From the NCBI GenBank assembly GCA_030428835.1, contig JAUIEP010000021.1:1-44882 (forward strand): 44,882 nt of DNA, in the 5' to 3' direction. Positions 24,651 to 32,166 of this stretch are shown one piece after another. Each line of letters starts with the position of its first letter. Position 1 is the first letter of the stretch. The translations under genes and the position numbers were made by a program. Below the pieces are notes generated by a model. The model saw only the letters and a program-made list of their open reading frames with translations, had not been told where the DNA came from and did no database searches. This DNA comes from Gammaproteobacteria bacterium (GTDB lineage Bacteria > Pseudomonadota > Gammaproteobacteria > Pseudomonadales > Halieaceae).

Positions 24651-26024
24651 ATGGACAAGCGCGTTGAAATCAGCGAAGACGACCTGGAAGAGGCACTGAC
24701 CTACCCCGTCGACGCCTTCATCTGCCCCGAGTACGCCAGGGCGGAGCAGGAACTGCTGTGGCCGAAGATCTGGCAGATGGCCGGGCGCGAGGAGGACCTG
24801 CCCGAGGTCGGCAGCTTCTTCACGTACAACATTGGCGACGAGTCGATCATCATCCTGCGCGCGGCGCCCGACACCCTCAAGGCCTTCTACAACGTCTGCC
24901 CGCACCGCGGGCGCCAGCTCATCAACACGCCCGACGACTGCAACCAGGTGCGCGGTCGCAAACCCAACTTCGTCTGCGGCTTCCACGGCTGGTCCTACGA
25001 CCTCGACGGCAAGAACACCTTCGTGCTCGACCCCGAGGACTGGAAAGGCGCGCTGAACGCGCAGCGCACCTGCCTGACGGAACTGAAAATCGACACCTGG
25101 GGCGGCTGGATCTACGTCAACATGGATCCGGACTGCGAACCGCTGCGCGACTTCCTGGAACCGGCCGCGAGCATCCTCGACCACTTCCAGTTCGAGAAGA
25201 TGCGCTACAAGTGGCGCCAGTGGGCCGTCTACCCGTGCAACTGGAAGACGGCGATCGAGGCCTTCATGGAGCCCTACCACGTGACCGGCACCCACAGCCA
25301 GTTGCTGAAGTACGGCGAGTACTACGCCTACAGCAAGGCGTTCGGCAGCCACAGCGTGAGCGGCTTCGACGAGCGCGACCCCTCGCGCAAGAACAGCCAG
25401 AGCAGCTCGGTGACCCGGGCGGGGCTGGGCGACCCGCGCATCTCCACCTACCAGCTCATGCGCGAGAACTACGAAACCCTGAACCACTCGGCCGCCACCG
25501 ACACGCTGGTGGCCGCGGCCAGCCGCCTGGTCGACGAACTGCCGGAGGGCACGCCCGCCGACAAGGTCATGGCGCACCTCATGGCGTCGGCGAAGGCGGA
25601 CGACGCCGCGCGCGGAGTGATCTGGCCCGAGATCCCGCCGGAGGTCATGGCCGAGGCGGGCCTCGCGTGGACCCTGTTTCCCAACCAGACCATCCTGCAG
25701 GGCGTGACCTTCGCGCTGTGCTACCGCACGCGGCCCTACGGCGACGACCCCAACAAGTGCATCTTCGAGTCCTACGCCATCGAGCGTTTCCCCGAGGGCG
25801 AGGAGCCCGTGACCGAATGGGTCGAGGCCGAACCCACGGCCGAGAAGTGGGGCTCGGTACTGGCCCAGGATTTCTCCAACATGGAGTGGGTGCAGCGCGG
25901 CATGAAGTCACGCGGCTTCCGCGGCACGCTGCCCAACCCGCACCAGGAGCGCAAGATCACCAACTTCCACCGCATCCTGTCGCAGTACATGGGTCGCGGC
26001 CATCTCACTCACCTGGACCCGTAA
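24651..26024 (+). CDS. Rieske-type aromatic ring-hydroxylating oxygenase, alpha subunit
   Basis: ATG 24651 follows an AGAGG site and gives 457 aa; the upstream in-frame extension runs through the REPIN. The Rieske [2Fe-2S] ligands are C83, H85, C109 and H112 (CPHRGRQ and CGFHGWSYD). The loop between H85 and C109 is 23 residues, longer than the usual 15-17. The catalytic iron region is NWKTAIEAFMEPYHVTGTHS. No beta subunit, ferredoxin or reductase is nearby, so electrons must come from elsewhere. A paralogue with the same loop length is at 34573-35940. It is followed by the ThDP enzyme after 86 nt. Confidence 0.9.
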   Translation: MDKRVEISEDDLEEALTYPVDAFICPEYARAEQELLWPKIWQMAGREEDLPEVGSFFTYNIGDESIIILRAAPDTLKAFYNVCPHRGRQLINTPDDCNQVRGRKPNFVCGFHGWSYDLDGKNTFVLDPEDWKGALNAQRTCLTELKIDTWGGWIYVNMDPDCEPLRDFLEPAASILDHFQFEKMRYKWRQWAVYPCNWKTAIEAFMEPYHVTGTHSQLLKYGEYYAYSKAFGSHSVSGFDERDPSRKNSQSSSVTRAGLGDPRISTYQLMRENYETLNHSAATDTLVAAASRLVDELPEGTPADKVMAHLMASAKADDAARGVIWPEIPPEVMAEAGLAWTLFPNQTILQGVTFALCYRTRPYGDDPNKCIFESYAIERFPEGEEPVTEWVEAEPTAEKWGSVLAQDFSNMEWVQRGMKSRGFRGTLPNPHQERKITNFHRILSQYMGRGHLTHLDP

Positions 26025-26110
26025 GCACCAGCGCGCGGCCGCGGTGCAGCCCGCACCGGCGGACCCGCGCCAGCCTGCGCGCCAACGTTGCAATTAGAGG
26101 AAGCACAAGC

Positions 26111-27838
26111 ATGACGGTAAAAGTCTACGAGCGAATCCTGGACCTGTTTGAAGCCGAGGGCGTCAGGGCGGTATTCGGCATCCCCGATCCCAACTTCGTG
26201 CACCTGTTCGTGGCCGCGGAGGAACGCGGCTGGGACGTGGTGACACCGCACCACGAACTCGCCGCCGGCTTCATGGCGGAGGCCTACACGCGCATGAACG
26301 GCACGCCCGCCCTGTGCATCGCCACACTCGGGCCGGGCATCGCGCTGTCTTCCGGCTCCATGATGAACTCGCTGGTGGAGAACTCCCCGGTCATCTACCT
26401 CGGCGGCCAGCGCGGCCGGGTCACGGAGCGGCGCGTGCGGCGCGGACGCATCCAGTTCATCCAGCAGGAAGACCTGTTCAAGAACTCGGTGAAGTGGAGC
26501 ACCAGCATCGAGTACGCCGACCAGACCGACGAGATCTTCCGCCACGCGCTGCGCGTGTGCCAGTCCGGCACCCCCGGCCCCGTGTACATCGAGTACCCGT
26601 CGCACGTGATCATGGAAGACCTGGACGTGCCGCCCGCCCTGCCCCCTGCCGCCTACCGGCTGGTGGAGCCGGGCGCCGACGGCGCTCGCGTGCAGGAGGC
26701 CGCCGACCTGATCAGGAACGCCGAGTGCCCCATCCTGCTGGTGGGCCACGCCGTGCAGTGCACGCGCGCGGGCGCAAAAGTGCGCGAGCTGGCCGAACTG
26801 ATGGGCTGCCCCGTGCTACAGACATCCGGCGGCACCGCGTTTATCGAGGGTATCGAGGACCGCACCTTTCCCTACCTCTTCGCGGAAGTCAGTGACGAGA
26901 TCGTCGCGAAGTCCGACGTGGTCGTGGCCATCGGAACGGAACTCGGCGAACCGTCCCACTACGGTCGCGGTTTCCTGTGGGCCGAGGGCAACACCGACCG
27001 CAAGTGGATCAGCATCGAGCTAGACCCGGAGGCCATCGGCCAGAACCGCCCCATCGACGTGCCACTAGTCGGCGACCTGCGCACCGTGGTGCCGCAGCTC
27101 AGCGCGGCGCTGAAGGACACCCCGCGCGACGACCACCCCGAACTCGCGCGCTGGATACGGGAGGACAAGGAGCGCCTCGCCGGGTTGGCGCAGCAGGACT
27201 TCAGCACGCCGAGCGGTCGCGTGCACACCGCGCAGTGGGTGGTGGAAGCCACGGGCGCCATGCCGAAGGACGCCATTCACGTGCGCGACGGCGGCGGCAC
27301 CGTGATCTTCACGTGGACCTACCTGCAGAGCAAACCCCACGACGTGGTGTGGAACCAGAACTTCGGCTGCCTCGGCACGGGCCTGCCCTACGCGATCGGC
27401 GCGGCCATCGCCGACGGCTGCAAGCGGCCCATCCTGTTCACCACCAGCGACTCGTCCTTCCTGTACCACATCGGCGAACTCGAGGTGGTGCAGCGCTTCA
27501 ACATCCCGATCGTGGTCGTGGTGGCCGTGGACAACGCCTGGGGCCTGGAGGTCGGCGTGTACAAGCGCACCTTCGGCCACGGCAATACCAACGAGCCGGG
27601 CGTGCACTGGAGCAAGGACGTGCGCTTCGACCGGATTGCCGAGGGCTACGGCTGCCAGGGCATGTATATCGAAAAGGGCGAGGAACTCGGCCCCGCGATC
27701 GAGCAGGCGTTCGCCAGCGGCAAGCCGACGGTGATTCACGTGCCCATCGACCCGGTGGTCAACCACGGCGGCCTGGAGAATCTCGACACGCCCAACTACG
27801 ACCGCTTCCGCACCTGGTACGCGGAAGGCACACAGTAA
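26111..27838 (+). CDS. Thiamine-diphosphate-dependent enzyme (acetolactate synthase/benzoylformate decarboxylase superfamily)
   Basis: ATG 26111 with AGAGGAAG upstream gives 575 aa. The N-terminal domain has the activating glutamate E49 in PHHELAAGFMAEAY, the middle domain resembles the DHS-like fold, and the C-terminal domain binds ThDP. The metal-binding motif is S446-D447-S448 followed by D474-N475, where most relatives have G-D-G and N-N; the Asp and Asn ligands are kept. Such enzymes decarboxylate 2-oxo acids or join or split carbon bonds next to a carbonyl. Its place between a Rieske oxygenase and a VOC metalloenzyme suggests a step after ring oxidation. The substrate is unknown. Confidence 0.85.
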   Translation: MTVKVYERILDLFEAEGVRAVFGIPDPNFVHLFVAAEERGWDVVTPHHELAAGFMAEAYTRMNGTPALCIATLGPGIALSSGSMMNSLVENSPVIYLGGQRGRVTERRVRRGRIQFIQQEDLFKNSVKWSTSIEYADQTDEIFRHALRVCQSGTPGPVYIEYPSHVIMEDLDVPPALPPAAYRLVEPGADGARVQEAADLIRNAECPILLVGHAVQCTRAGAKVRELAELMGCPVLQTSGGTAFIEGIEDRTFPYLFAEVSDEIVAKSDVVVAIGTELGEPSHYGRGFLWAEGNTDRKWISIELDPEAIGQNRPIDVPLVGDLRTVVPQLSAALKDTPRDDHPELARWIREDKERLAGLAQQDFSTPSGRVHTAQWVVEATGAMPKDAIHVRDGGGTVIFTWTYLQSKPHDVVWNQNFGCLGTGLPYAIGAAIADGCKRPILFTTSDSSFLYHIGELEVVQRFNIPIVVVVAVDNAWGLEVGVYKRTFGHGNTNEPGVHWSKDVRFDRIAEGYGCQGMYIEKGEELGPAIEQAFASGKPTVIHVPIDPVVNHGGLENLDTPNYDRFRTWYAEGTQ

Positions 27839-27862
27839 ACGCCGGCGGCGAGGAGCAAGGCA

Positions 27863-28294
27863 ATGCACGCAATAGCGATTCGGCATTTCGGCATCTGCGT
27901 GGCGGACATCGAGCTGTCCTCGCGCTTCTACCGCGAGGGGCTGGGCTTTGAGCCCGTGATGGATATCACGGAGATCGGCGCACCCTTCGACGCGCTCATC
28001 GAGCTGCCCGGCGCCACGCTGCTCGTGCAGCAACTGCGCTGCGGCGACGTCACCATCGAGCTGCTCGGCTTCAAGGACCGGGAGGCGACAGGCGCGGGCG
28101 AACGCGGCGCGATGAACACGCGCGGCCTCACTCACATCACGCTGGTGGTGGATGACGTGGATGCCGTCGCCGCGCGCATAGTCGAGTACGGCGGCAGGAT
28201 ACACGAGGAGACACTTGTCGACTCGAGCTTCGGCCGCATGCTGTTCTGTACCGACCCCGACGGCGTGCGCCTCGAACTGATGCCGGGCGGTTAA
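27863..28294 (+). CDS. VOC-superfamily metalloenzyme (glyoxalase/extradiol dioxygenase fold)
   Basis: The 143-aa protein has two beta-alpha-beta-beta-beta units and all four expected metal ligands of glyoxalase-like VOC enzymes: H8 (IRHFGICV), E66 (TIELLGF), H91 (GLTHITLVV) and E139 (VRLELMPGG). Family members isomerise, epimerise or open small molecules at a metal centre. The length fits a small epimerase or glyoxalase rather than a ring-cleaving dioxygenase. GAGGAG precedes ATG 27863. The gene is 24 nt after the ThDP enzyme and 11 nt before the next gene. Confidence 0.87.
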   Translation: MHAIAIRHFGICVADIELSSRFYREGLGFEPVMDITEIGAPFDALIELPGATLLVQQLRCGDVTIELLGFKDREATGAGERGAMNTRGLTHITLVVDDVDAVAARIVEYGGRIHEETLVDSSFGRMLFCTDPDGVRLELMPGG

Positions 28295-28305
28295 CCACTG
28301 GTATC

Positions 28306-28911
28306 ATGACGATCGAGCGCGACCCCCCGGCTCGCGTCCCGCGCATCACCGGCGATGAACGCACGCCCGAGGTGTGGGAACTCATCGAGATGTTCTCGGG
28401 CCCCGGTCGCCTGAATGTCGACGACAACCACGGCCTCAACACGTTCGGCCGGCACCCCGCGCTCGGCAAGGCCTTCCTCACCTTCAATCGCTACCTGCTC
28501 ATGGACTCCACGCTGCCGGTGCGGCTGCGCCAGCTCGCCATCATGCGCACCGCGTGGCGCAACAAGGCACGCTACGTTTGGTCCAGCCACCTGCGCACGT
28601 CACTGCGCAACGGATTCAGCGGCGAGGAGTTCGAGCACATCAAGCGCGGGGCCGACACCGATTACTGGACAGAGGAAGAGCGGCTGGTGCTGGTCGCGAC
28701 CGACGAGCTGCTGTCGACCAACGACCTTGCCGACGCCACCTGGGAGGCGCTCGGAACATTCCTGGACCAGCGCCAGTTAATGGACTTCGTGTTCACCGTG
28801 GGCGCCTACGTGACCGTCGGCATGGGGTTCAACACCGTACGCATCGAGCGCGAGGACGAGTTGCTGGAACTGGCCGCGCGCTACGGCGCGCCAGATGACA
28901 CGGCAATGTAA
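28306..28911 (+). CDS. Carboxymuconolactone decarboxylase / AhpD-like protein
   Basis: The 201-aa helical protein resembles the CMD/AhpD fold: LPVRLRQLAIMRTAWRNKARYVWSSHLRTSLRNGFS corresponds to the conserved core helices. The usual YEW-x-x-H becomes YVWSSH (V91, W92, H95), so the conserved Glu is missing, and there is no CxxC pair of peroxidase type. Many such proteins beside catabolic operons have no assigned reaction. No clear ribosome site precedes ATG 28306; coupling to the upstream gene is likely. The stop abuts the convergent SnoaL-like gene with no gap. Confidence 0.8.
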   Translation: MTIERDPPARVPRITGDERTPEVWELIEMFSGPGRLNVDDNHGLNTFGRHPALGKAFLTFNRYLLMDSTLPVRLRQLAIMRTAWRNKARYVWSSHLRTSLRNGFSGEEFEHIKRGADTDYWTEEERLVLVATDELLSTNDLADATWEALGTFLDQRQLMDFVFTVGAYVTVGMGFNTVRIEREDELLELAARYGAPDDTAM

Positions 28912-29481
28912 TCAACCCTCGGGCACGTGCTCCCGCCGCCGGTTGACCAGCGGGCGCAGGTAGGAGATATCCTGCGGCCCGCGGGCGATCACGCCGTTGT
29001 CGTTGCCGTCCGCAAGATCCGCGAACGGCAGCGGCAGGGTCGGCAGCATGCCTGACCACTCCACCGCGTTGCAGCGCAGCGCGATACGCCACTGCCCGGC
29101 GCGCCGCTCCAGCCGGTCGATGTAGCGGCCGCCGGCGAGCCAGTTGCTGTCGTCGCGGTTGCGCCCCACAAACAGGTAGTAGGTTTCGCAGTGCGCGGTA
29201 TCGCCATCGATCTCGCAGGTGTGGTTGAGCAGGTCGTGCTGCGTGGCCGCCTGCCCTGCCTCGTGCAGCGCGCTCGCCCAGTCGTAAAGCTGACTGGGAC
29301 CGCCCACGAAATCGCCCGCGGAGATCGTGGCGTCGGGATGGAAACAGGACAGGACCAGTTCGCGGTCGAAACGGTCCATGCCGCGGCTGAAGCGCACCAG
29401 GCAGTCGAGTATGTCCTGGCGCTCGAGCAGGGTGTCGAGCCGCGCGCTGCGTGCGGCGTCACTGTCTGCAACTGTCGACAT
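28912..29481 (-). CDS. SnoaL/NTF2-like protein
   Basis: ATG 29481 gives 189 aa. The core reads LLERQDILDCLVRFSRGMDRFDRELVLSCFHPDATI, then a beta sheet region (HCETYYLFVGR, GGRYIDRLERRAGQWRIALR), the cone-shaped SnoaL-like fold used by polyketide cyclases, steroid isomerases and small dehydratases. It is the last gene of a minus-strand unit that starts with the GntR regulator at 34437. A role in isomerising or dehydrating a cyclic intermediate is an inference from the fold. It meets the AhpD-like gene stop to stop. Confidence 0.83.
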   Translation of the reverse strand: MSTVADSDAARSARLDTLLERQDILDCLVRFSRGMDRFDRELVLSCFHPDATISAGDFVGGPSQLYDWASALHEAGQAATQHDLLNHTCEIDGDTAHCETYYLFVGRNRDDSNWLAGGRYIDRLERRAGQWRIALRCNAVEWSGMLPTLPLPFADLADGNDNGVIARGPQDISYLRPLVNRRREHVPEG

Positions 29482-29504
29482 GGCGAACTCCCTAAAGGTC
29501 GCGC

Positions 29505-30365
29505 TCAGAGCGGCGCATAAATGGGTGCGCCGCGCTCGGCGCGCAGTGACGGCGGTACGCTGCCGTCGATGTCGGTGACGCCGTACCCGGCCGCCAGCTC
29601 CGCAGCGATATAGGTGCCGCCCGTGCGCGCCATAATCTGCGGGTCGTTCGCAAGCGCGGCGATCACGCGCCCGGGAAACTCCACGGAGGAGCCGACCACG
29701 GGGTTGGTCACCGTCTGCGCCTGCATCGCCGGGTCCTGTGCCAGCGCCTGTTCCGCGCGCTCGGTAAAGGTCAGCCCGAGCCACAGCGACAGCGACGCCA
29801 CGTTGTAGGGTTTGAGCTCCACCGCCATGTCGCGCGCCATGCGGTCCACCGCCGCCTTGGCGGTCCCGAACACGACGCCGTACGTATAGGACACACCGGT
29901 GTAACCCGACGTGGCGACCACCAGCCCGGAACCCTGCGGCGCCATGATCCGCGCGGCGTGCCACGAGGCAACGTAACTGGAGCGCACACCCACGTCGATC
30001 ATCTGCCAGTAGGACAGCGGCTTTTCCCAGAACGGCTGGGGCGCGGTGAGGTCGTCCGGCAGCGCGAAGGCGTTGTTGACGAGAATATCGAGGCGGCCCT
30101 GCTCGCGCTGCACCCGCGCGAACAGCGCGGCGACCTGTTCGTCATCGGCGTGGTCGACGGCAACGGCGACGCCGTTACCACCGCGCGCGGTCACCTCGCT
30201 CGCCGTGGCACCGACCGTGCCGGGCAGTGCGTGCGCGCCCTCGCGCGACGTGCGCCCGGTCACGTAGACCGTGGCGCCCTGCTCACCGAGGGCGAGCGCG
30301 ATGCCGCGCCCGATGCCGCGACTCGCGCCGGTCACCACGGCCACCCTGCCGGCCAGCGACGTCAC
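29505..30365 (-). CDS. SDR-family protein lacking the catalytic tyrosine
   Basis: The 286-aa protein is paralogous to the SDR at 1901-2770 and keeps TGASRGIGRG, the TGR after strand 2, and DILVNNAF. At the catalytic site the family YxxxK reads FGTAK: F166 replaces Tyr and K170 is kept. The codon is TTC. Without the tyrosine the enzyme should be impaired as an oxidoreductase, unless another residue serves or the function has changed. It lies 4 nt after the epimerase gene and 23 nt before the SnoaL-like gene in one operon. Confidence 0.87.
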   Translation of the reverse strand: MTSLAGRVAVVTGASRGIGRGIALALGEQGATVYVTGRTSREGAHALPGTVGATASEVTARGGNGVAVAVDHADDEQVAALFARVQREQGRLDILVNNAFALPDDLTAPQPFWEKPLSYWQMIDVGVRSSYVASWHAARIMAPQGSGLVVATSGYTGVSYTYGVVFGTAKAAVDRMARDMAVELKPYNVASLSLWLGLTFTERAEQALAQDPAMQAQTVTNPVVGSSVEFPGRVIAALANDPQIMARTGGTYIAAELAAGYGVTDIDGSVPPSLRAERGAPIYAPL

Positions 30366-30369
30366 GCGC

Positions 30370-31341
30370 TCACGCCCCCCAGTGCGGCAGGAACTCGCCG
30401 ACCTCGCCGACGGCCGCGGTCATGTTGTCCAGCAGTTCCGCCTTCGAGGTATTCACACAGTGCAGCACGCGCGCCGCCGCGGACGTGTCGTAGTAGAACT
30501 GCGGGTACGGGTTCTCGCCCCAGTTGTACTCGCCGCCCGGCTCGCCGCCGGTGGCGACGGCCATCTCGTCCTTGATCGCGCCGAAGGTGGTGTGGCAGTC
30601 GGCGGGGCCCGCGATCGTGAAGATGCCGCCGTCCGAGGCGGGGTTGTCCAGCGCGTTGAGGTAGGCGGTATTCACGTCGATGCAGGAGACGAAGTGCGCA
30701 GGCGAGGACGGCATCTTCAGGTGGTCCTCCTTGTCCAGCCGCTCTGCCAGCCACGGTGAACCGCTGAGTACGAGCGACGGGGCGTTGCCGTCCGGGCAAC
30801 TCGCCATGCGCATGATCGTGTAGCGGACGCCGGAGCGCCTTATCTCCAGTTCGCTCGCGATCTTGGTGGCCGCATAGGTGCAGGTCGAGGGCAGCGGATC
30901 GGTCTCGGTGAACAGGTGGCCGTCCGCCGGGGGAAAGCCGTACACGGCGATGGACGAGGAATAGACGAGCTTGGGCGCGCGCGGGGACGCCTTGATCGCG
31001 TCGAGCACATGCCGCGTGGCGAAGTAGTTCACGTCCCAGCAGTACTCCCACTCTTCCTCGCAGTGCGTCGGCAGCGTCATCGCGGCGTGGTGTATCACCG
31101 CGTCGACGTCGTCGCCCACGGCCGCCGCCACCTCGTCGGCATTGCGGATGTCGCCCCAGGTCCACTCGTAATCCAGGCCGCGAGCACGCAGCATGGACTC
31201 CACCGCCTCGTTGTAACCCGGCGGGTGCGTGGGAAAGTCGTTGCGCGTGTCGAAGCACCGCACAGAGTGCCCCGCCGCGAGCAGACGCTGCAGTGTGCTG
31301 AAGCCAACGCGTCCGCAGGGGCCGGTCAAGAGAACTTTCAT
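30370..31341 (-). CDS. NAD-dependent epimerase/dehydratase (extended SDR)
   Basis: The 323-aa extended SDR has the NAD motif TGPCGRVG at residues 7-14, HHAAM in the middle strand, YSSSIAVYG, and the catalytic YAATK. Extended SDRs act on nucleotide sugars but also on steroid-like or aromatic hydroxyl groups, for instance 3-beta-hydroxysteroid dehydrogenases and lignan reductases. Sitting between two classical SDRs and next to a CoA ligase, a role on a small-molecule alcohol seems more likely than on sugars. GGAG lies about ten bases before ATG 31341. Confidence 0.85.
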   Translation of the reverse strand: MKVLLTGPCGRVGFSTLQRLLAAGHSVRCFDTRNDFPTHPPGYNEAVESMLRARGLDYEWTWGDIRNADEVAAAVGDDVDAVIHHAAMTLPTHCEEEWEYCWDVNYFATRHVLDAIKASPRAPKLVYSSSIAVYGFPPADGHLFTETDPLPSTCTYAATKIASELEIRRSGVRYTIMRMASCPDGNAPSLVLSGSPWLAERLDKEDHLKMPSSPAHFVSCIDVNTAYLNALDNPASDGGIFTIAGPADCHTTFGAIKDEMAVATGGEPGGEYNWGENPYPQFYYDTSAAARVLHCVNTSKAELLDNMTAAVGEVGEFLPHWGA

Positions 31342-31356
31342 ACTCGCATACTCCGT

Positions 31357-32118
31357 TTAGCCGGCCGTCACGCCGTTGTCGATACTGATGCAGGCGCCGT
31401 GATAGCCGGCGGCCGCGGGTGTGGCCAGGAAGGCGACCATGTCGGCCACGTCGTCGATCTCGACCACTCCGCGCAGCGGGCTGATGCGTCCGAGCAGCGA
31501 CGGGTCCGGGTCTTTCAGGTCGCGCAGGCCCATGGCGAGCGGCGTGAGCATGCCGCCGGGCGCCACCGCATTAAAGCGGACTTCCCGGTGCATGTATTCC
31601 AGCGCCATGGACCGCGTGAGCTGCACCAGTCCCGCCTTGGTCGCGGAATAGGCGGCGAGGTAGGCCTGGCCCATGATGGCGGCGCAGGAGGCGACGTTGA
31701 CCACCGCGCCCTGCACGTCGAGAAGGTGCGGCAGCGCGGCGCGAATTAGCTTGAACGGCGCGCTCAGGTTGACGGCGAGCGTGAGGTCCCAGCGCTCGTC
31801 GCTCACCTCGCTGCTGTGGTCCGGCAGGAAGACGGCGGCCACGTTACACAACGCGTCCACGCGCCCGAATTCCGCCGCGCAGGCGGCCACCACCGGCGCG
31901 CAGTTGTCGGTGTCGGACAGGTCGACGGCCTGCACCAGCGCCCCGCCGCCCTGCTCGCGCACCAATCCGGCCACCTCGTCCAGGCCCGCCGCGTTGATGT
32001 CGACGAGGCACAGGTCGGCGCCCGCGGCTGCGAGCCTGAGCGCGGTGGCGCGGCCGAGGCCGCTCGCGGCGCCCGTCACGATGGCGGCCCTGCCCTGCAT
32101 ATCACCCGGTGTCGGCAT
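31357..32118 (-). CDS. Short-chain dehydrogenase/reductase
   Basis: The 253-aa classical SDR has TGAASGLGRA, an Asp after strand 2 (LVDINAAG, favouring NAD), CNVAAVF for the usual NNAG, and the catalytic YSATK with a serine-poor VNVASCAAIMG loop. The conserved Ser of the triad appears as the Ser in NVAS. GAAGGA precedes ATG 32118. It is 48 nt downstream of the CoA ligase gene and 15 nt upstream of the epimerase gene. It is the third SDR-type enzyme of this operon, which suggests several redox steps on one substrate. Confidence 0.87.
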   Translation of the reverse strand: MPTPGDMQGRAAIVTGAASGLGRATALRLAAAGADLCLVDINAAGLDEVAGLVREQGGGALVQAVDLSDTDNCAPVVAACAAEFGRVDALCNVAAVFLPDHSSEVSDERWDLTLAVNLSAPFKLIRAALPHLLDVQGAVVNVASCAAIMGQAYLAAYSATKAGLVQLTRSMALEYMHREVRFNAVAPGGMLTPLAMGLRDLKDPDPSLLGRISPLRGVVEIDDVADMVAFLATPAAAGYHGACISIDNGVTAG

Positions 32119-32166
32119 ATCACTCTTCCTTCTATATATTAGTGGAACCCCTGGTCCCGCGCCGCG

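Noticed and set aside
28912-29964. Longer 350-codon version of the SnoaL-like gene
   Set aside because: The extension overlaps the SDR gene at 29505-30365 in another frame; the SnoaL fold starts at ATG 29481.
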